Assembly (NCBI GenBank): GCA_039105265.1
Contig: JAPFFF010000004.1
Coordinates: 6,057,501 to 6,121,500, forward strand
Source: Tritrichomonas musculus
Taxonomy: Eukaryota; Parabasalia; Tritrichomonadida; Tritrichomonadidae
DNA: 64,000 bases
Direction of reading: 5' to 3'
Part shown: positions 10,767 through 21,495 of the stretch, one piece after another
Position numbering within the stretch: position 1 is the stretch's first letter
How the letters are laid out: each line of letters starts with the position of its first letter
The notes under the pieces: model-generated
The model's input: only the letters and a program-made list of their open reading frames with translations
Told to the model about the DNA's origin: nothing
The model's database searches: none
Program-made: the position numbers and the translations under genes

Positions 10767-11126
10767 TTGTTTTGTCTCTATACCTTGATTCAGTCAGGAG
10801 TTTTCTCTAGTAAAGAAATAAAAAACTTAAGATATTATGTTCAGACAAAGTCAATTCCAAACTTCATATCTTTTAAGTTCAAATGCAACTTCATAATCAA
10901 AAGCAAATGCAATTTAATTTCAAATGCAAGAAATCAAAACAGACACCAGAAAGAAAGATTAATTACCACTTATCATCCAGAACACACGAAAGAGATAGAT
11001 GAAAAACTCAAAGACAACAAAGATCTTTTCTTGAACAAAGGAATAAAAGACGAAAAGATTAGTTATTCTAAAAAAGGCATACTTCTTATGATGATATTTA
11101 GAAAGATTACGCCTCATAAAATATAA
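10767..11126 (+). CDS. Uncertain 119-codon ORF
   Basis: I do not recognise this product. It is lysine- and asparagine-rich, with a hydrophilic second half (YHPEHTKEIDEKLKDNKD). There is no signal peptide or membrane span and no clear initiator motif before the ATG. Length and composition are compatible with either a small gene or a relic of the decayed patch to its left. Confidence 0.2.
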   Translation: MFCLYTLIQSGVFSSKEIKNLRYYVQTKSIPNFISFKFKCNFIIKSKCNLISNARNQNRHQKERLITTYHPEHTKEIDEKLKDNKDLFLNKGIKDEKISYSKKGILLMMIFRKITPHKI

Positions 11127-11646
11127 GATTTAATGGTTATTATTTCGGACAAAGTTTAGGTCAATAAAAAAGACATTTCATCATCATGATCCTTTTTTGC
11201 ATCATCTTAATTTTTTTTTTCTTTTTTAAAAAATGGAGATAAGTTGAAAATAAGAATAAAAATAAATGATACTTAAATTATATAATTTATACATACCAAA
11301 ATATAGTAAAAATACTCTAGAAATATAATTTATTAAGAAAATAAATTTTGTGATAACTCATAGAATTTTATACTCAGAAATAAACTTTTTAGATAGTTGC
11401 TTTTTAAAAGTTGATATAAAAATTCAAATAATTATAATAATACATTTCTTAATACAGTTTGAATTATTATACTTAAAAAAAGTTTAATAGATATAAAAAT
11501 GATATACTTTATTTATTACTAGTTTTTGATTGATATGTCATTTTTAAATTGCATTAGAATATGAGTTGAATAATTTTAATTATTCAATATTAGATCTTTT
11601 TAAATTCATAAAAATGACTGTCAAAACAAATGGTAAAATATGCCAT
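11127..11646. other. AT-rich intergenic DNA
   Basis: This is the downstream flank of the minus-strand membrane-protein gene. Nothing beyond A/T-rich low-complexity sequence is visible. Confidence 0.5.
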
Positions 11647-12200
11647 TTACATGTAATTATCAGTTTCATCAACTGAAGTTTGTCCAATTGTCGCCAAGCT
11701 TGAATTTTCATTTAAATGCTGTTTTCGTTTCCTGACAATAACAACAACAATGATTGCAATAAGTGCTCCAATGACAACCACTCCAACTCCAATTAGTGAA
11801 AAGAAAATGATTTTGCTTTTATTGCTTTTCGTTTTGGCCGAGCTTTTTTCAAGTAGTCCAGGCTCAAAATCAGCATACGTGTTATTGACTTTTATACTTT
11901 CTTTTAATGGATCAATATCAATGATTTTTGATGATATACTGATGGAGTTAGTTTCAATAAATTCAACTCCAATGTAGAGGCATTCATCATTATCATCAAT
12001 TCTGAATTGTGTTTCATCGGTCGTTGCTTTGATTCCAAGAGATTTCTTGAACTCTTCAAAGTTGTTTGAAATGTAACTGCTAGAGAAAGGAAGATTGTTG
12101 TTTGATGAATCTTTCAAACAAAAAACACGATACGCATTTTTCAAGTTGTGAGGTATCTTGGATGCTGTTGGCGTTGCTGTTCGTGTTGGTTTTCTTTTTC

Positions 12201-12261
12201 CTTCATCTTCATCTTTATCTTCATCTTTATCTTCATCTTTATCTTCATCTTTATCTTTATC
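12201..12261. repeat. 12-bp coding minisatellite
   Basis: About five tandem copies of a CTTCATCTTTAT-type unit encode the acidic DKDE run just outside the membrane stalk of the surface protein. Such a repeat can change in length by whole codons without breaking the frame. Confidence 0.8.
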
Positions 12262-14280
12262 ATCATCTTTGGTTTCATTCTTATTCGCATTTTCTGATTT
12301 TACTTTCATTTTATGTTCATTATCAAGAACAAGATATTTACTGTGAAAAATATCATATGGATAAAAATCTTCAACATGAAGAGTGATCCGCACTTTAGAT
12401 GAAAGTGAAAGGACGGGTTCAATTGAGCCTTCAAAAAGTTTGTAATATGAATAAGTTTCACCTTTTGATGCTTTGATCAGTGATGTGCTTCTACCTCGGC
12501 CTGTAGTGTTCAATCCTTCTTTATTAGGCATATGAATCAGTTGATAATCTCCTTCACTCGGTACATATCTAATTACACAATTCGCTGTTTCATTATTATC
12601 ACAAATTGTAAATAATTCAACTTCATAATCTTCTTTATTTGCATCTTTTTCTTCTTTATATTTAATTGGAATGGTAAATTTGGCAACTTTGCCTGTTACA
12701 TTACTTTCAAGATTTTTTTTAGTCATATAAATCGAAGAAACACTGTTAGAATTGACATAAACATAAAAATCATATTGTTTATGTCTACTTCTTCTTGCAC
12801 TTTCTTCAAAAGGAGTCAAATCAAACTTGATTGACAATTGTCCTTCTTCAATATAAGCAACAGAAGGAAGGAAAGTGATTGGATTTGGATCTTTTTCAGG
12901 AGTTGGATTTGAATAAATAACAAATTTTGTATCAGCATCAATTGTTATGGACTCTTGAATAAGTGTAGAATTTGCATTGTTATACACATAGTCTTTATTA
13001 TTGTAAGTTTTAGTATAAAATCCAATTCTTCTTTTTTTATTTTCGAATAAAAATTCCATTCCATTTTGATTGAGTTCAAATTTATCAGAATCTTTTAAGT
13101 CTGTAATCATATATTCAATATTCGTCCTATACTCCCATTCATTTGATCTTCTCACAGGAATATAAATTGTATCATTTCTACAATAAATATAATAGATACC
13201 ATTTGATATTTTTTTTGCATCTTTGATTAAAGGTATAACTTTCCCCATCTTTAAGAAAATGAAATTGTTTTTCAAAGAAATCTTTGAACTTGTTAGCTTT
13301 ATAAGAGCATAATAATTATAATTATCATAATAAAATATTGTAAACGTTCCTTTTGTGCTAAGATCAAAAGTAAATGCATATGTCAACATATAATTTTTAA
13401 CCAATTGTGAACTAGGTTTAATAACCAATCGTCTATTTCGATAACTCCTAATTTGATATCTGATCTTGATATAATTGTTCTTTCCAATATCTATATCATC
13501 TTTGTGAAATAAATCACCATACTGATAAGTCAAATATTCCCCAGGGCCAGGTATAAGTTTGCCATATTTATATGTGTAATATTGTACATTTACCCTTAAT
13601 AAACATCTGTTTTCATTATTGGGTCTTAATAAAATAAATCTTGGTGATGTATCGTAACCAAGTGATCCAGGCATATAACGTTGCTCAATGATTTGTGCAG
13701 AACCAAGAAACCTGGTTTCCTCTATACCATTTCTTTGATATGTTAAAGTAAAATTAAGAGTAGCATGCTTGTATTTAGAACTAATTGAGTGATGTTGGTA
13801 TATTAATTGTATAGGTTCAGTATTTTCATATTCATTATTAAATATTCCTTTTTGATAATCAGATGAATCAGTTGTTTCTACTATAAATGTTGCATCATGA
13901 TCTATGAGGACTTCATCACCATTGTTTATTGATAGGAGAGCTATGTCATTACTGTTGTAATATTCAATAAATGGTAATGCAGATCCATTATATTGGAAAA
14001 TGCTGGAAAGAGAAACTCTGGCGATTCTCGTAAATTTCAGTTCATATGATAAATCCTCAAGATTTACGCGGTAAGATTGTGACAAATTTTTTCTGTAAAA
14101 ATCATAAAAATCTTTTCGAATAGTTGATCTAAAAAGAATTGGCTTTGAAGCTTGTATATAGCTTTCATCATGTTTTAATGTATAATAAAATGTTTCTATC
14201 GATAATGCAAAACAATTTATTGTATAATAATCGAGACTTGTTGGCGAAAAAAGAAGTGGAAAAAGGTTGCATAGGAGTAG

Positions 14281-14305
14281 CTATTAAAGCATTATCAGTA
14301 CTTAC
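14281..14305 (-). other. Candidate 25-nt GT-AG intron
   Basis: On the minus strand the 25 bases begin GTAAGTACTGATAAT and end TTTAATAG. Removing exactly these bases joins ...IRGQD to the frame that stays open for the remaining about 870 codons. The TACTGAT core resembles a branch-point sequence. Very short introns have been described in trichomonads (from memory). Without transcript data this remains a proposal; a simple frameshift is the alternative. Confidence 0.4.
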
Positions 14306-15693
14306 ATCTTGGCCTCTTATATTCATGTATAATTGATAATATAGGTTGCTTGAAGGTTTCCGAGATTGAATATTATTTCTTTCAATCAATAAAAACCTTG
14401 GATTTGGATCAACATTGATAGTTTTTGAAACTTGTTCATTGTATATAGTAGATAGAACTAAGATGGTATTACCAGTGCTTTTTTCTTTGATATACGTTTC
14501 TGCTTCTTGGGATTCAATGAGCACTTGTTCTTTCTTGCTGCTTCCAGTAATTTTAATTTCATCAATTTTATAAAACATGCTCACTCTGCATATTATTGCT
14601 CCCTCAAGGGTAGGCAGACTATACTTTTCAATTTCAGCTTGGAATCTGAATTGAACGGGAATGATCAATCCACTTTCAAATGTGGATTTCATATCACCAA
14701 ATAAAATATCAATCGAATAGTAGATTGTTAATTGCGGTGCAACTCTGAATTCGGCTTTGTATGGAACATATGATTTATTAGTCATTGTTCCAATTTCATG
14801 TTCAGCCGAAATATCAAGGTTCCATTTGGTATCTTTTGTTATATAGTTGGTTACTTCAATTGATTTGCTGCCGGAAATATGATATGCTTTTGAGATGTCA
14901 AGTGTGTCTTCAATTTCTCCAAATGGATTATCAACTATATTGCCTTTGGCTTTAATCATTGGTTTGATTTCAATTTCAATACCTCGGAAATTGAATTTCA
15001 TGTTCTCATGTTCTCTTTTTCAAAAAGTGGTAAATCTTTGATATACTCAAACAAGCCTTTATTAAGTTGAATATCACTTAATACCGTACCATCAATATCA
15101 AAGTCGCATCGAATATGAATATCTGACATAGTTTTGAATGAAATGGTCATGTCATTTGAAAAAGTTCCTACAAAACCAATGCTCGCTTTGGATGTCGTTC
15201 CTTCAATTGGGTGAAGTATTGGATATTGTGAATGTTCTTCCCAATTGATACTTATCTTTGGTGAATATTCTTTAATTGTTTTTGTATGATATTTAAAATT
15301 GGTCATAACGTCAAATATCGTTACTTCGTTTGTACTGTAAATATTTAGATCTTCGTCATAATAAATAATTTCTGATGTTTGATAAAATTTCTGATTTATT
15401 GGATCAATAAAAACAAATTCTTCATCAATATTAAAAGATTTACGTTTAACAAGTGCAAGATATTTATCTTCGATTGCAAATCCTTTGATATCTTTTGTTT
15501 TAGGAGAAATTAAAGTCTTTTTAAGTTTAAAATCGATATTATTGAAAGAATAATCACCAGGAATCGCTTTCTCTGATCTTTCTTTTTTTGGAATTTTTAC
15601 TTTTGACATTTGTATGGCCTTATTATGCACGCTGTCAAGGTAATCTGGAACATCTTCCTTTGAAATAATCATAAATAAGAAAACCACGAGCAT

Positions 15694-16390
15694 TTTCTAA
15701 TGTTTTTGTAAAAAAAAAAAAAAATGATTTTTCGTTCCAATATTGAATTATATGTGGAACCGAATTCAATATTTTTTAGTTTTGAGAGATAAGATAATTT
15801 TTTGAATTACTATTTATCCAAAAATAATTGAAAATTTTTTGACACAAATGTATTCAAGCACTTCATTGTTTTTGCAAATATTTTTTTATATTATTAGATA
15901 TTTTTTATATTTTTTTTAATCTTATAAATAATAAATTAAACACATAATTTGGAAGAAAAGTAAAAATAATATTTCGATTATTTTAACTTTTTGTTTAAAA
16001 ATATTGAAAAAAATTTAAAAAATAATTCAATCTTTTTCAAAATTTTTTTTCGTTCTTACAGAAATGCAAATTGCAATATCCAATAGGTACTTCATAATTT
16101 TTTTCATTTAATCTTTGTTGATTATTAAAATATATACAAGATATTTTGACTTTATTATTAATTTTTTTTTTATTTTGATGATTTTCATAAAAAAATAAAA
16201 ATAATTTTTTGTTTTTTTAATGCGTTAACTTAGTAAAATCAATGTCTAACATGATACTTAATTAAATCACCAATGATTTATATTTTTTTATCGATGTTTA
16301 TAAATAAAAAATATCAATAAAAATTGAAAAAAAATTTAAAATTTTTCGATATTTATCGATAAAAATTTCACAATTCATCGGATCGTGAGA
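15694..16390. other. AT-rich intergenic DNA
   Basis: This is the 5' flank of the minus-strand surface-protein gene. ACATTAGAAA precedes its ATG. Long T and A runs are present, and nothing else is recognisable until the TCGGACGGTT repeats begin. Confidence 0.5.
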
Positions 16391-16550
16391 CCATTTATCG
16401 GACGGTTACCTTCCGATAAGACCATTTATCGGACGGTTAGAAAAACGTATTTATCGATACTCATCATTCATCGGACGGTTTTTTATCGATATTATCGGAT
16501 TATCGATAAACATCCGATGACCAATAAAACGGTTTGTCGATAAGCATCCC
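16391..16550. repeat. Cluster of TTATCGGACGGTT / TTATCGAT repeats
   Basis: CCATTTATCGGACGGTTA occurs at 16391-16408 and 16422-16439, a 31-bp period. A third TCGGACGGTT lies at 16471-16480. Many TATCGAT/ATCGG words lie between and around them in both orientations (from about 16340). This is a short satellite-like array or the inverted-repeat end of an element. Confidence 0.65.
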
Positions 16551-16901
16551 TGATTAATTTATACCTTGGAATCTTTTAATGATAGATTTGATTCATTTTT
16601 ATTATTTTGATTTTTTCTTAGGCTTATATTCAAAATAAATTCATTTATATAATTTTTTTTTTTTTTTTCAAAACGAAAAAACAATTCATTAAATATTCAA
16701 TATATATTGATATATTAAATGAAATGAATTAAAATATTCTATTTTTAAATAATATTATCATACATTAATATATTAAAAAAGAATATACAGTAAATACAGA
16801 ATATTTGATTATATATTAAGGTTTTATTTAAAGATTTTAATATATTGAATTATTTCTTAAGAATATTTTAAAATTTTAAAACTGGGCAAATTTGGTTAAA
16901 T
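16551..16901. other. Upstream region of the DUF3447/BspA gene
   Basis: AT-rich DNA with no ORF. I see no clear TCA-type initiator directly before the ATG at 16902. Confidence 0.45.
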
Positions 16902-19900
16902 ATGCTAATTAGAAAATACTTTACAGAAAAAAAGAATTTTTATGAATATGTTCTTTCTTATATAGATGGTGGTGATAGAAGTGATTACGCCAAAATCATC
17001 AATCATATTGAAACAAATCAGATGGAAAAAAACAAAGAAGAAATCCGAGAATTATTTCATCTTATTGTCAATATAGCAAATAATCATCATCGAGATCAAA
17101 TTTTTTTTGTGAAAATAGAAGAATTTTTCCAATATTTTAATATTTCAAAAATCTTTTCCAATTCTGAAATATTCAACATTTTTAAGACTAATAAACCAAT
17201 TTTACTTTATTTATTCAAAAATAATATATTAGTACCTGATATATATGTCATTAATAACATTTTAAATATCAAAGATTCAAATAGTACAAAATATAGGCAT
17301 TATTTTTATCCAGAAATAAATCCATATCTTATAAATACCAAGAAAACCGAAATTGAGGAAGAAATATCCAAACTTTATCCCGATATATTTGATAATTTTG
17401 TTGAAAAACGAAAAAAAGCTGAAAATCACTCTTATATAAGCGAATTGATTCGAGATGACAACATTGAAGAGTTTGTTTCATATACTACACGTTACAATCT
17501 TTCATTAACTTCACGAATACCACGTTCACTTTTTGAGACGCATTCATTTTTACTCAAAAAAAGTGACACGACATTAATTGAGTACTCAGCATTTTTTGGG
17601 TCGATCCAAATATTTCAATACCTACGAATGAACAAGGTCAAATTAACTCCATCATTATGGCTCTATGCGATACATGGCAAAAATGCGGAAATGATTCATC
17701 TTCTTGAAGAGAACCATGTCGAGCCTGAAGACAAAACATTTTCTGATTGTCTTTTGGAGTCTGTCAAATGTCATCACAATGACATAGCGAACTACATAAT
17801 TGACAATTTATTGGTAAGTTATAGAAGTGTGAATGATGTTGTTTCACACTCTTTCATGACAAAGTACTACAATTATAGTTTCTTTCCAAATGAATTCAAT
17901 GAGAAGGATTATTCATTTTTCTTGACCTTGGTCCAGTATGATTACACTGCAACTGTGGACTTTATTCTGAAGAAATCGCATGTGCAAGTCGATAAGAATG
18001 ATGTATTTCAGATCTGTAATGATAATGAAGTTTTTGAAATGGCACAAATCTTTTTGAATAATAAAGTTATTGATCTTTACCAGTTTGAAGATTGTTATTC
18101 AGTGAGACAAATAACAATTCCTTCTTTTATAACAAAGATTCCTGAATGCTCATTTAAAAGATGCTCTTCTTTGATGCAAGTAGAAATTCCTTCATCAATC
18201 ACTTTGTTTGGATTTGATTCTTTCAAAAGTTGCAAATCGTTGATTTATATAACAATTCCTTCATCTGTTGAGTTAATTGATGATGGATGCTTTTATAACT
18301 GTTCATCATTGACATCTTTGCAAATTCCTTCTTCGGTTAAATCAATTGGTAAAGAATGTTTTCGTGATTGTTTTTCTTTGGAAAATATGTCGATTCCTTC
18401 CTCTGTTAATAAAATAGGCGAATATGCATTTAGCAAATGTGCAAATCTAAAGAGGGTGACCATTTCTTCTTCTATTAATTCTATTGAAAGACATCTTTTT
18501 AGCAGATGCACATCATTGAAAAAAGTAAATATTCCTTCTTCAGTGACTCGAATTTATCAGTGTTCTTTTTATTGGTGTTCAAAATTGAAACAAATTAAAA
18601 TTCCTGCTTCGGTTACACAAATCGGGTCACATACATTCAACCACTGTTCAGCACTGACTAATATACAATTTGTGAGTCCTTCATCATTGAGAAAAATTGG
18701 TAAATCTTGCTTTAAAAATTGCAGTTCGTTGACTCATATCGAAATCCCATCGTCTGTGAAATTGATCGAATCATGCGCTTTCTATGAATGTTCGTCATTG
18801 AAAGAAATAACAATTCCTTCGAGTGTAAAGTATGTCAAATCAAATGCATTCAGAAAATGTTCATCATTGAATCACATAGAGTTTGAAAGTCAAGATTCTT
18901 TGAAATATCTTGGAAAGCGTTGTTTCATGTTGTGCACATCTTTAGAAAAAATCGTCATTCCTCTTTCCATAACCAAAATTGACAATGGTACTTTTGAAGG
19001 ATGTTCATCATTGAAGCATGTAATAATTCATTCGTCTGTAACTTCAATAAAGTCGAGAGCATTCAAAAAATGCACTTCTCTTGTCGAAATATCGATTCCT
19101 TCTTCGATCACGATAATTGAAGAAAATGTTTTCAATGGATGCTCATCACTCACTGATGTTTCTATTCCTTCAGTAAAAGATATGAAAGCATTTGCATTCA
19201 AAAATTGCACTTCATTAAAGCAACTAGAACTTAATTCACTTTTCAACTCTTTTGGTCCTTCTTGTTTCAGAGGATGCACATCATTATCTAAATTTTTCAT
19301 CCCAGAATCAGTCACATCTATTGGACAAAATTGCTTCAGAAATTGCACATCATTGGAAGAAGTAGTAAACAAATCACTTTTGACATTCATTGATAAATAT
19401 GTTTTTTGCGGCTGTTCATCATTGAAAGAAATATTCATTCCTTCTTCAATTAGAGAAATCAGATCTAATGCTTTCGATAAGTGCTCATCATTGCAACAAA
19501 TGCTGATTCCATCATCAGTAAAAAAAATACGATCAAATGCATTTAGAGGGTGCTCATCATTAACAATAAAGGTCGTTACATGTCCTCCAACAGACATCGG
19601 ATATTGTGCATTCAACGGATGCAAAGAATTGATCTTTCCAGATAATATGACAGCCATTACAAGCAACTTATTGAATGGATGCTCGTCAATAGTTAAAATC
19701 ACAATTCCATCAACAGTTGTTGAAATAGGAAGCAATGCATTCTATGGCTGTTCATCATTGGAGAAAGTAACAATTCCTTCTTCTGTAAAAAAGATTGGTT
19801 ATTCATCATTCAGGGAATGTTCTGCATTGACTGTAATCACATTTGAAGAAAAAGCTTCAATTACAGTGATTGGTGATTATGCTTTTTACAGATGCACCAA

Positions 19901-20399
19901 ATTGAAAGAGATAAACATTCCATCTTCAGTTTGTTCAATTGGAATATCTTCATTTAATAGATGCTCTTCATTAGAAAAGATCTCAATTCCTTCTTCGATT
20001 GAGAAAATTGAAAATAATTTATTCTCTGAATGCTCATCTTTGAAAGAGATAGAAATTCCATCTTCTGTGACTTCAATTGGATCATATGTTTTCTTTGAAT
20101 GCTCTTCGTTGGAAAAAATTACAATTCCTTCTTCTGTTTCATCAATTGGAAGAGGATGCTTCCGTGGATGCAAAAAATTGATCAATGTGTCAATTCCTTC
20201 TTCAGTTACGAGGATTGAAGAAGACACCTTCAACAAATGCTTATCTTTGAAGAAAATTTCGATTCCTTCTTCATTAAAATATATTGGATCAGGAGCTTTT
20301 CATGAATGCTCATCAATGGATAAAATTCCTTTTAATGGGACTGTTGGATCAATCCAAATAAATGATATTTCAACAAATTTGAAATTATTCAAAATATAA
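16902..20399 (+). CDS. DUF3447/ankyrin-type N-terminus with BspA-like leucine-rich repeats
   Basis: Residues 1 to about 395 are helical and follow the trichomonad DUF3447/ankyrin pattern, for example LLESVKCHHNDIANYIIDNL and YSAFFGSIQIFQYL. From about 400 to the end run roughly 33 copies of a 23-residue LRR_5/TpLRR unit of the form CSSLxxIxIPSSVxxIGxxAF. BspA-like proteins bind host or bacterial surfaces when secreted. This one has no signal peptide or membrane helix, so an intracellular binding scaffold is as likely. IPSSV-type units recur so regularly that recent unit duplication is probable. The reading frame is whole. Antisense ORFs within it are artefacts of the repeat. Confidence 0.85.
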   Translation: MLIRKYFTEKKNFYEYVLSYIDGGDRSDYAKIINHIETNQMEKNKEEIRELFHLIVNIANNHHRDQIFFVKIEEFFQYFNISKIFSNSEIFNIFKTNKPILLYLFKNNILVPDIYVINNILNIKDSNSTKYRHYFYPEINPYLINTKKTEIEEEISKLYPDIFDNFVEKRKKAENHSYISELIRDDNIEEFVSYTTRYNLSLTSRIPRSLFETHSFLLKKSDTTLIEYSAFFGSIQIFQYLRMNKVKLTPSLWLYAIHGKNAEMIHLLEENHVEPEDKTFSDCLLESVKCHHNDIANYIIDNLLVSYRSVNDVVSHSFMTKYYNYSFFPNEFNEKDYSFFLTLVQYDYTATVDFILKKSHVQVDKNDVFQICNDNEVFEMAQIFLNNKVIDLYQFEDCYSVRQITIPSFITKIPECSFKRCSSLMQVEIPSSITLFGFDSFKSCKSLIYITIPSSVELIDDGCFYNCSSLTSLQIPSSVKSIGKECFRDCFSLENMSIPSSVNKIGEYAFSKCANLKRVTISSSINSIERHLFSRCTSLKKVNIPSSVTRIYQCSFYWCSKLKQIKIPASVTQIGSHTFNHCSALTNIQFVSPSSLRKIGKSCFKNCSSLTHIEIPSSVKLIESCAFYECSSLKEITIPSSVKYVKSNAFRKCSSLNHIEFESQDSLKYLGKRCFMLCTSLEKIVIPLSITKIDNGTFEGCSSLKHVIIHSSVTSIKSRAFKKCTSLVEISIPSSITIIEENVFNGCSSLTDVSIPSVKDMKAFAFKNCTSLKQLELNSLFNSFGPSCFRGCTSLSKFFIPESVTSIGQNCFRNCTSLEEVVNKSLLTFIDKYVFCGCSSLKEIFIPSSIREIRSNAFDKCSSLQQMLIPSSVKKIRSNAFRGCSSLTIKVVTCPPTDIGYCAFNGCKELIFPDNMTAITSNLLNGCSSIVKITIPSTVVEIGSNAFYGCSSLEKVTIPSSVKKIGYSSFRECSALTVITFEEKASITVIGDYAFYRCTKLKEINIPSSVCSIGISSFNRCSSLEKISIPSSIEKIENNLFSECSSLKEIEIPSSVTSIGSYVFFECSSLEKITIPSSVSSIGRGCFRGCKKLINVSIPSSVTRIEEDTFNKCLSLKKISIPSSLKYIGSGAFHECSSMDKIPFNGTVGSIQINDISTNLKLFKI

Positions 20400-21239
20400 T
20401 TTTATTAAAAAAAAAATCTTTGTTTTTTTAAAACTTTTAATATTAAATTTATTTTGACATTTCTCTAAAAAAAATTGATATTTAATATCTTTTGTCGCAC
20501 TTATAAAAGTTTTTTTGAATGATTTGAATGAATAAACATGGTCATTTATCAATTCAAAAAATTTGATAAAAAAAAAATGAAAAGAAAAATAAGAAAAATA
20601 CAATAAAAAAGAAAATTAACAGCTGTTTCTTTATTAATATAAAATCATTATTATAATAACAATAAACTCTTGCTTGAAATTCTTTATAAAGAAGATAATT
20701 AATAATGATCTCTGAGAACAAATTTACATAATATAATCATATACATTGAAGTGCTTAATGTGAAATTATTTCTTTATATAATTAGCTAATTTGTAATTTT
20801 TTTACATATTCCAAATTAAAAGGAGATATTTTTGAATAAATCATTTTCAATAAAGTGTCGTAGGATTAAAGATGGTAATATTTCGAGATATTTCATTAAG
20901 TAAAAAGGGTCCATATCTTAAACTTTTGTTCATTCTGGATTAGAAATCTTGAAATTATGAGCTGTTAATGCAGCATTAGCCATAAAAGCTTACTACTCAA
21001 ACTAAAATGTCGACAATCTTTTTAATTGGGTGTTTTTTATAGAGCTTTGCTTTGAATTGTTGAATCAAATTTTGATATTTAACTTGAAAATATCGGTAAA
21101 ATCATCTGATCTAAGCCTGAATGACTTTTTGAAACTTTTTAATTGGCGATTTGCAGAGATTATGTAGTAAATGCGAAGTGTTCTTCTTATAAAATTATGA
21201 AAAAATAAAACTTAAGGTCAATTATTTATTGATTTTATA
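20400..21239. other. AT-rich intergenic DNA
   Basis: This is the 3' flank of the BspA gene. The only features are short homopolymers and some less AT-rich sequence near 20840-21180 with no readable frame. Confidence 0.5.
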
Positions 21240-21335
21240 GATGATAACGTTTTGAGGAGATCCTTTATCTATTGATGATGCAATAATTTATCTTATTCAA
21301 AAAGAAGAAATATATGCAGGAAGAAATATCTGGGT
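21240..21335 (+). pseudogene. Fragment of an SLR-kinase N-lobe
   Basis: Bases 21284-21319 match 22094-22130 of the intact kinase downstream at about 35 of 37 positions, covering the YLIxKEExYA segment before the ATP-binding lysine. The flanks do not read through. This is a small relic of a related kinase gene about 250 bp upstream of the intact one. Confidence 0.55.
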
Positions 21336-21484
21336 ATATATATTTATTTTTAATAATATTTTGAAAGCATATATTATTTTTCAATTTTATAATATCTTAT
21401 TTTTTTATGAAGATATTTCTATTTGAAATTCTTTTGAATAAAATTTTGTTGGACCAAATATCATATCAAAATTATTATTAAAGA

Positions 21485-21490
21485 TCATTA
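21485..21490 (+). promoter_or_regulatory. Initiator-like motif TCATTA
   Basis: TCATTA lies 5 nt before the ATG at 21496, as expected for a trichomonad initiator. Pattern match only. Confidence 0.4.
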
Positions 21491-21495
21491 ATCAG

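Larger units (their letters stand above)
11647..15693 (-). pseudogene. Large type I membrane (surface) protein gene, interrupted
   Basis: Three consecutive minus-strand open frames (15693-14998, 15001-14168, 14085-11647) read as one protein of about 1,300 residues. It starts with a hydrophobic signal-like segment (MLVVFLFMII). The long extracellular part is beta-rich. An acidic DKDED repeat precedes a Thr/Pro stalk, then comes one membrane helix (about residues 759-784 of the last frame), a basic stop-transfer KRK and a 25-residue tail. The first break is an exact 8-bp tandem duplication, GAGAACAT twice (minus strand, near 15005-15020). With one copy the frame runs on as EKENMKFNF. The second break coincides with a possible 25-nt intron (14281-14305). 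I know no family for it; trichomonad surface antigens have this layout. Either one real frameshift or an assembly error remains. Confidence 0.65.

Noticed and set aside
12201-12346. Plus-strand ORFs with Ser/Leu-His repeats opposite the surface-protein gene
   Set aside because: They are the reverse reading of the coding 12-bp DKDE repeat.
18293-20236. Long antisense ORFs within the BspA-like gene
   Set aside because: They mirror the codon pattern of the leucine-rich repeat (IPSSV/CSSL) and have no domain of their own.
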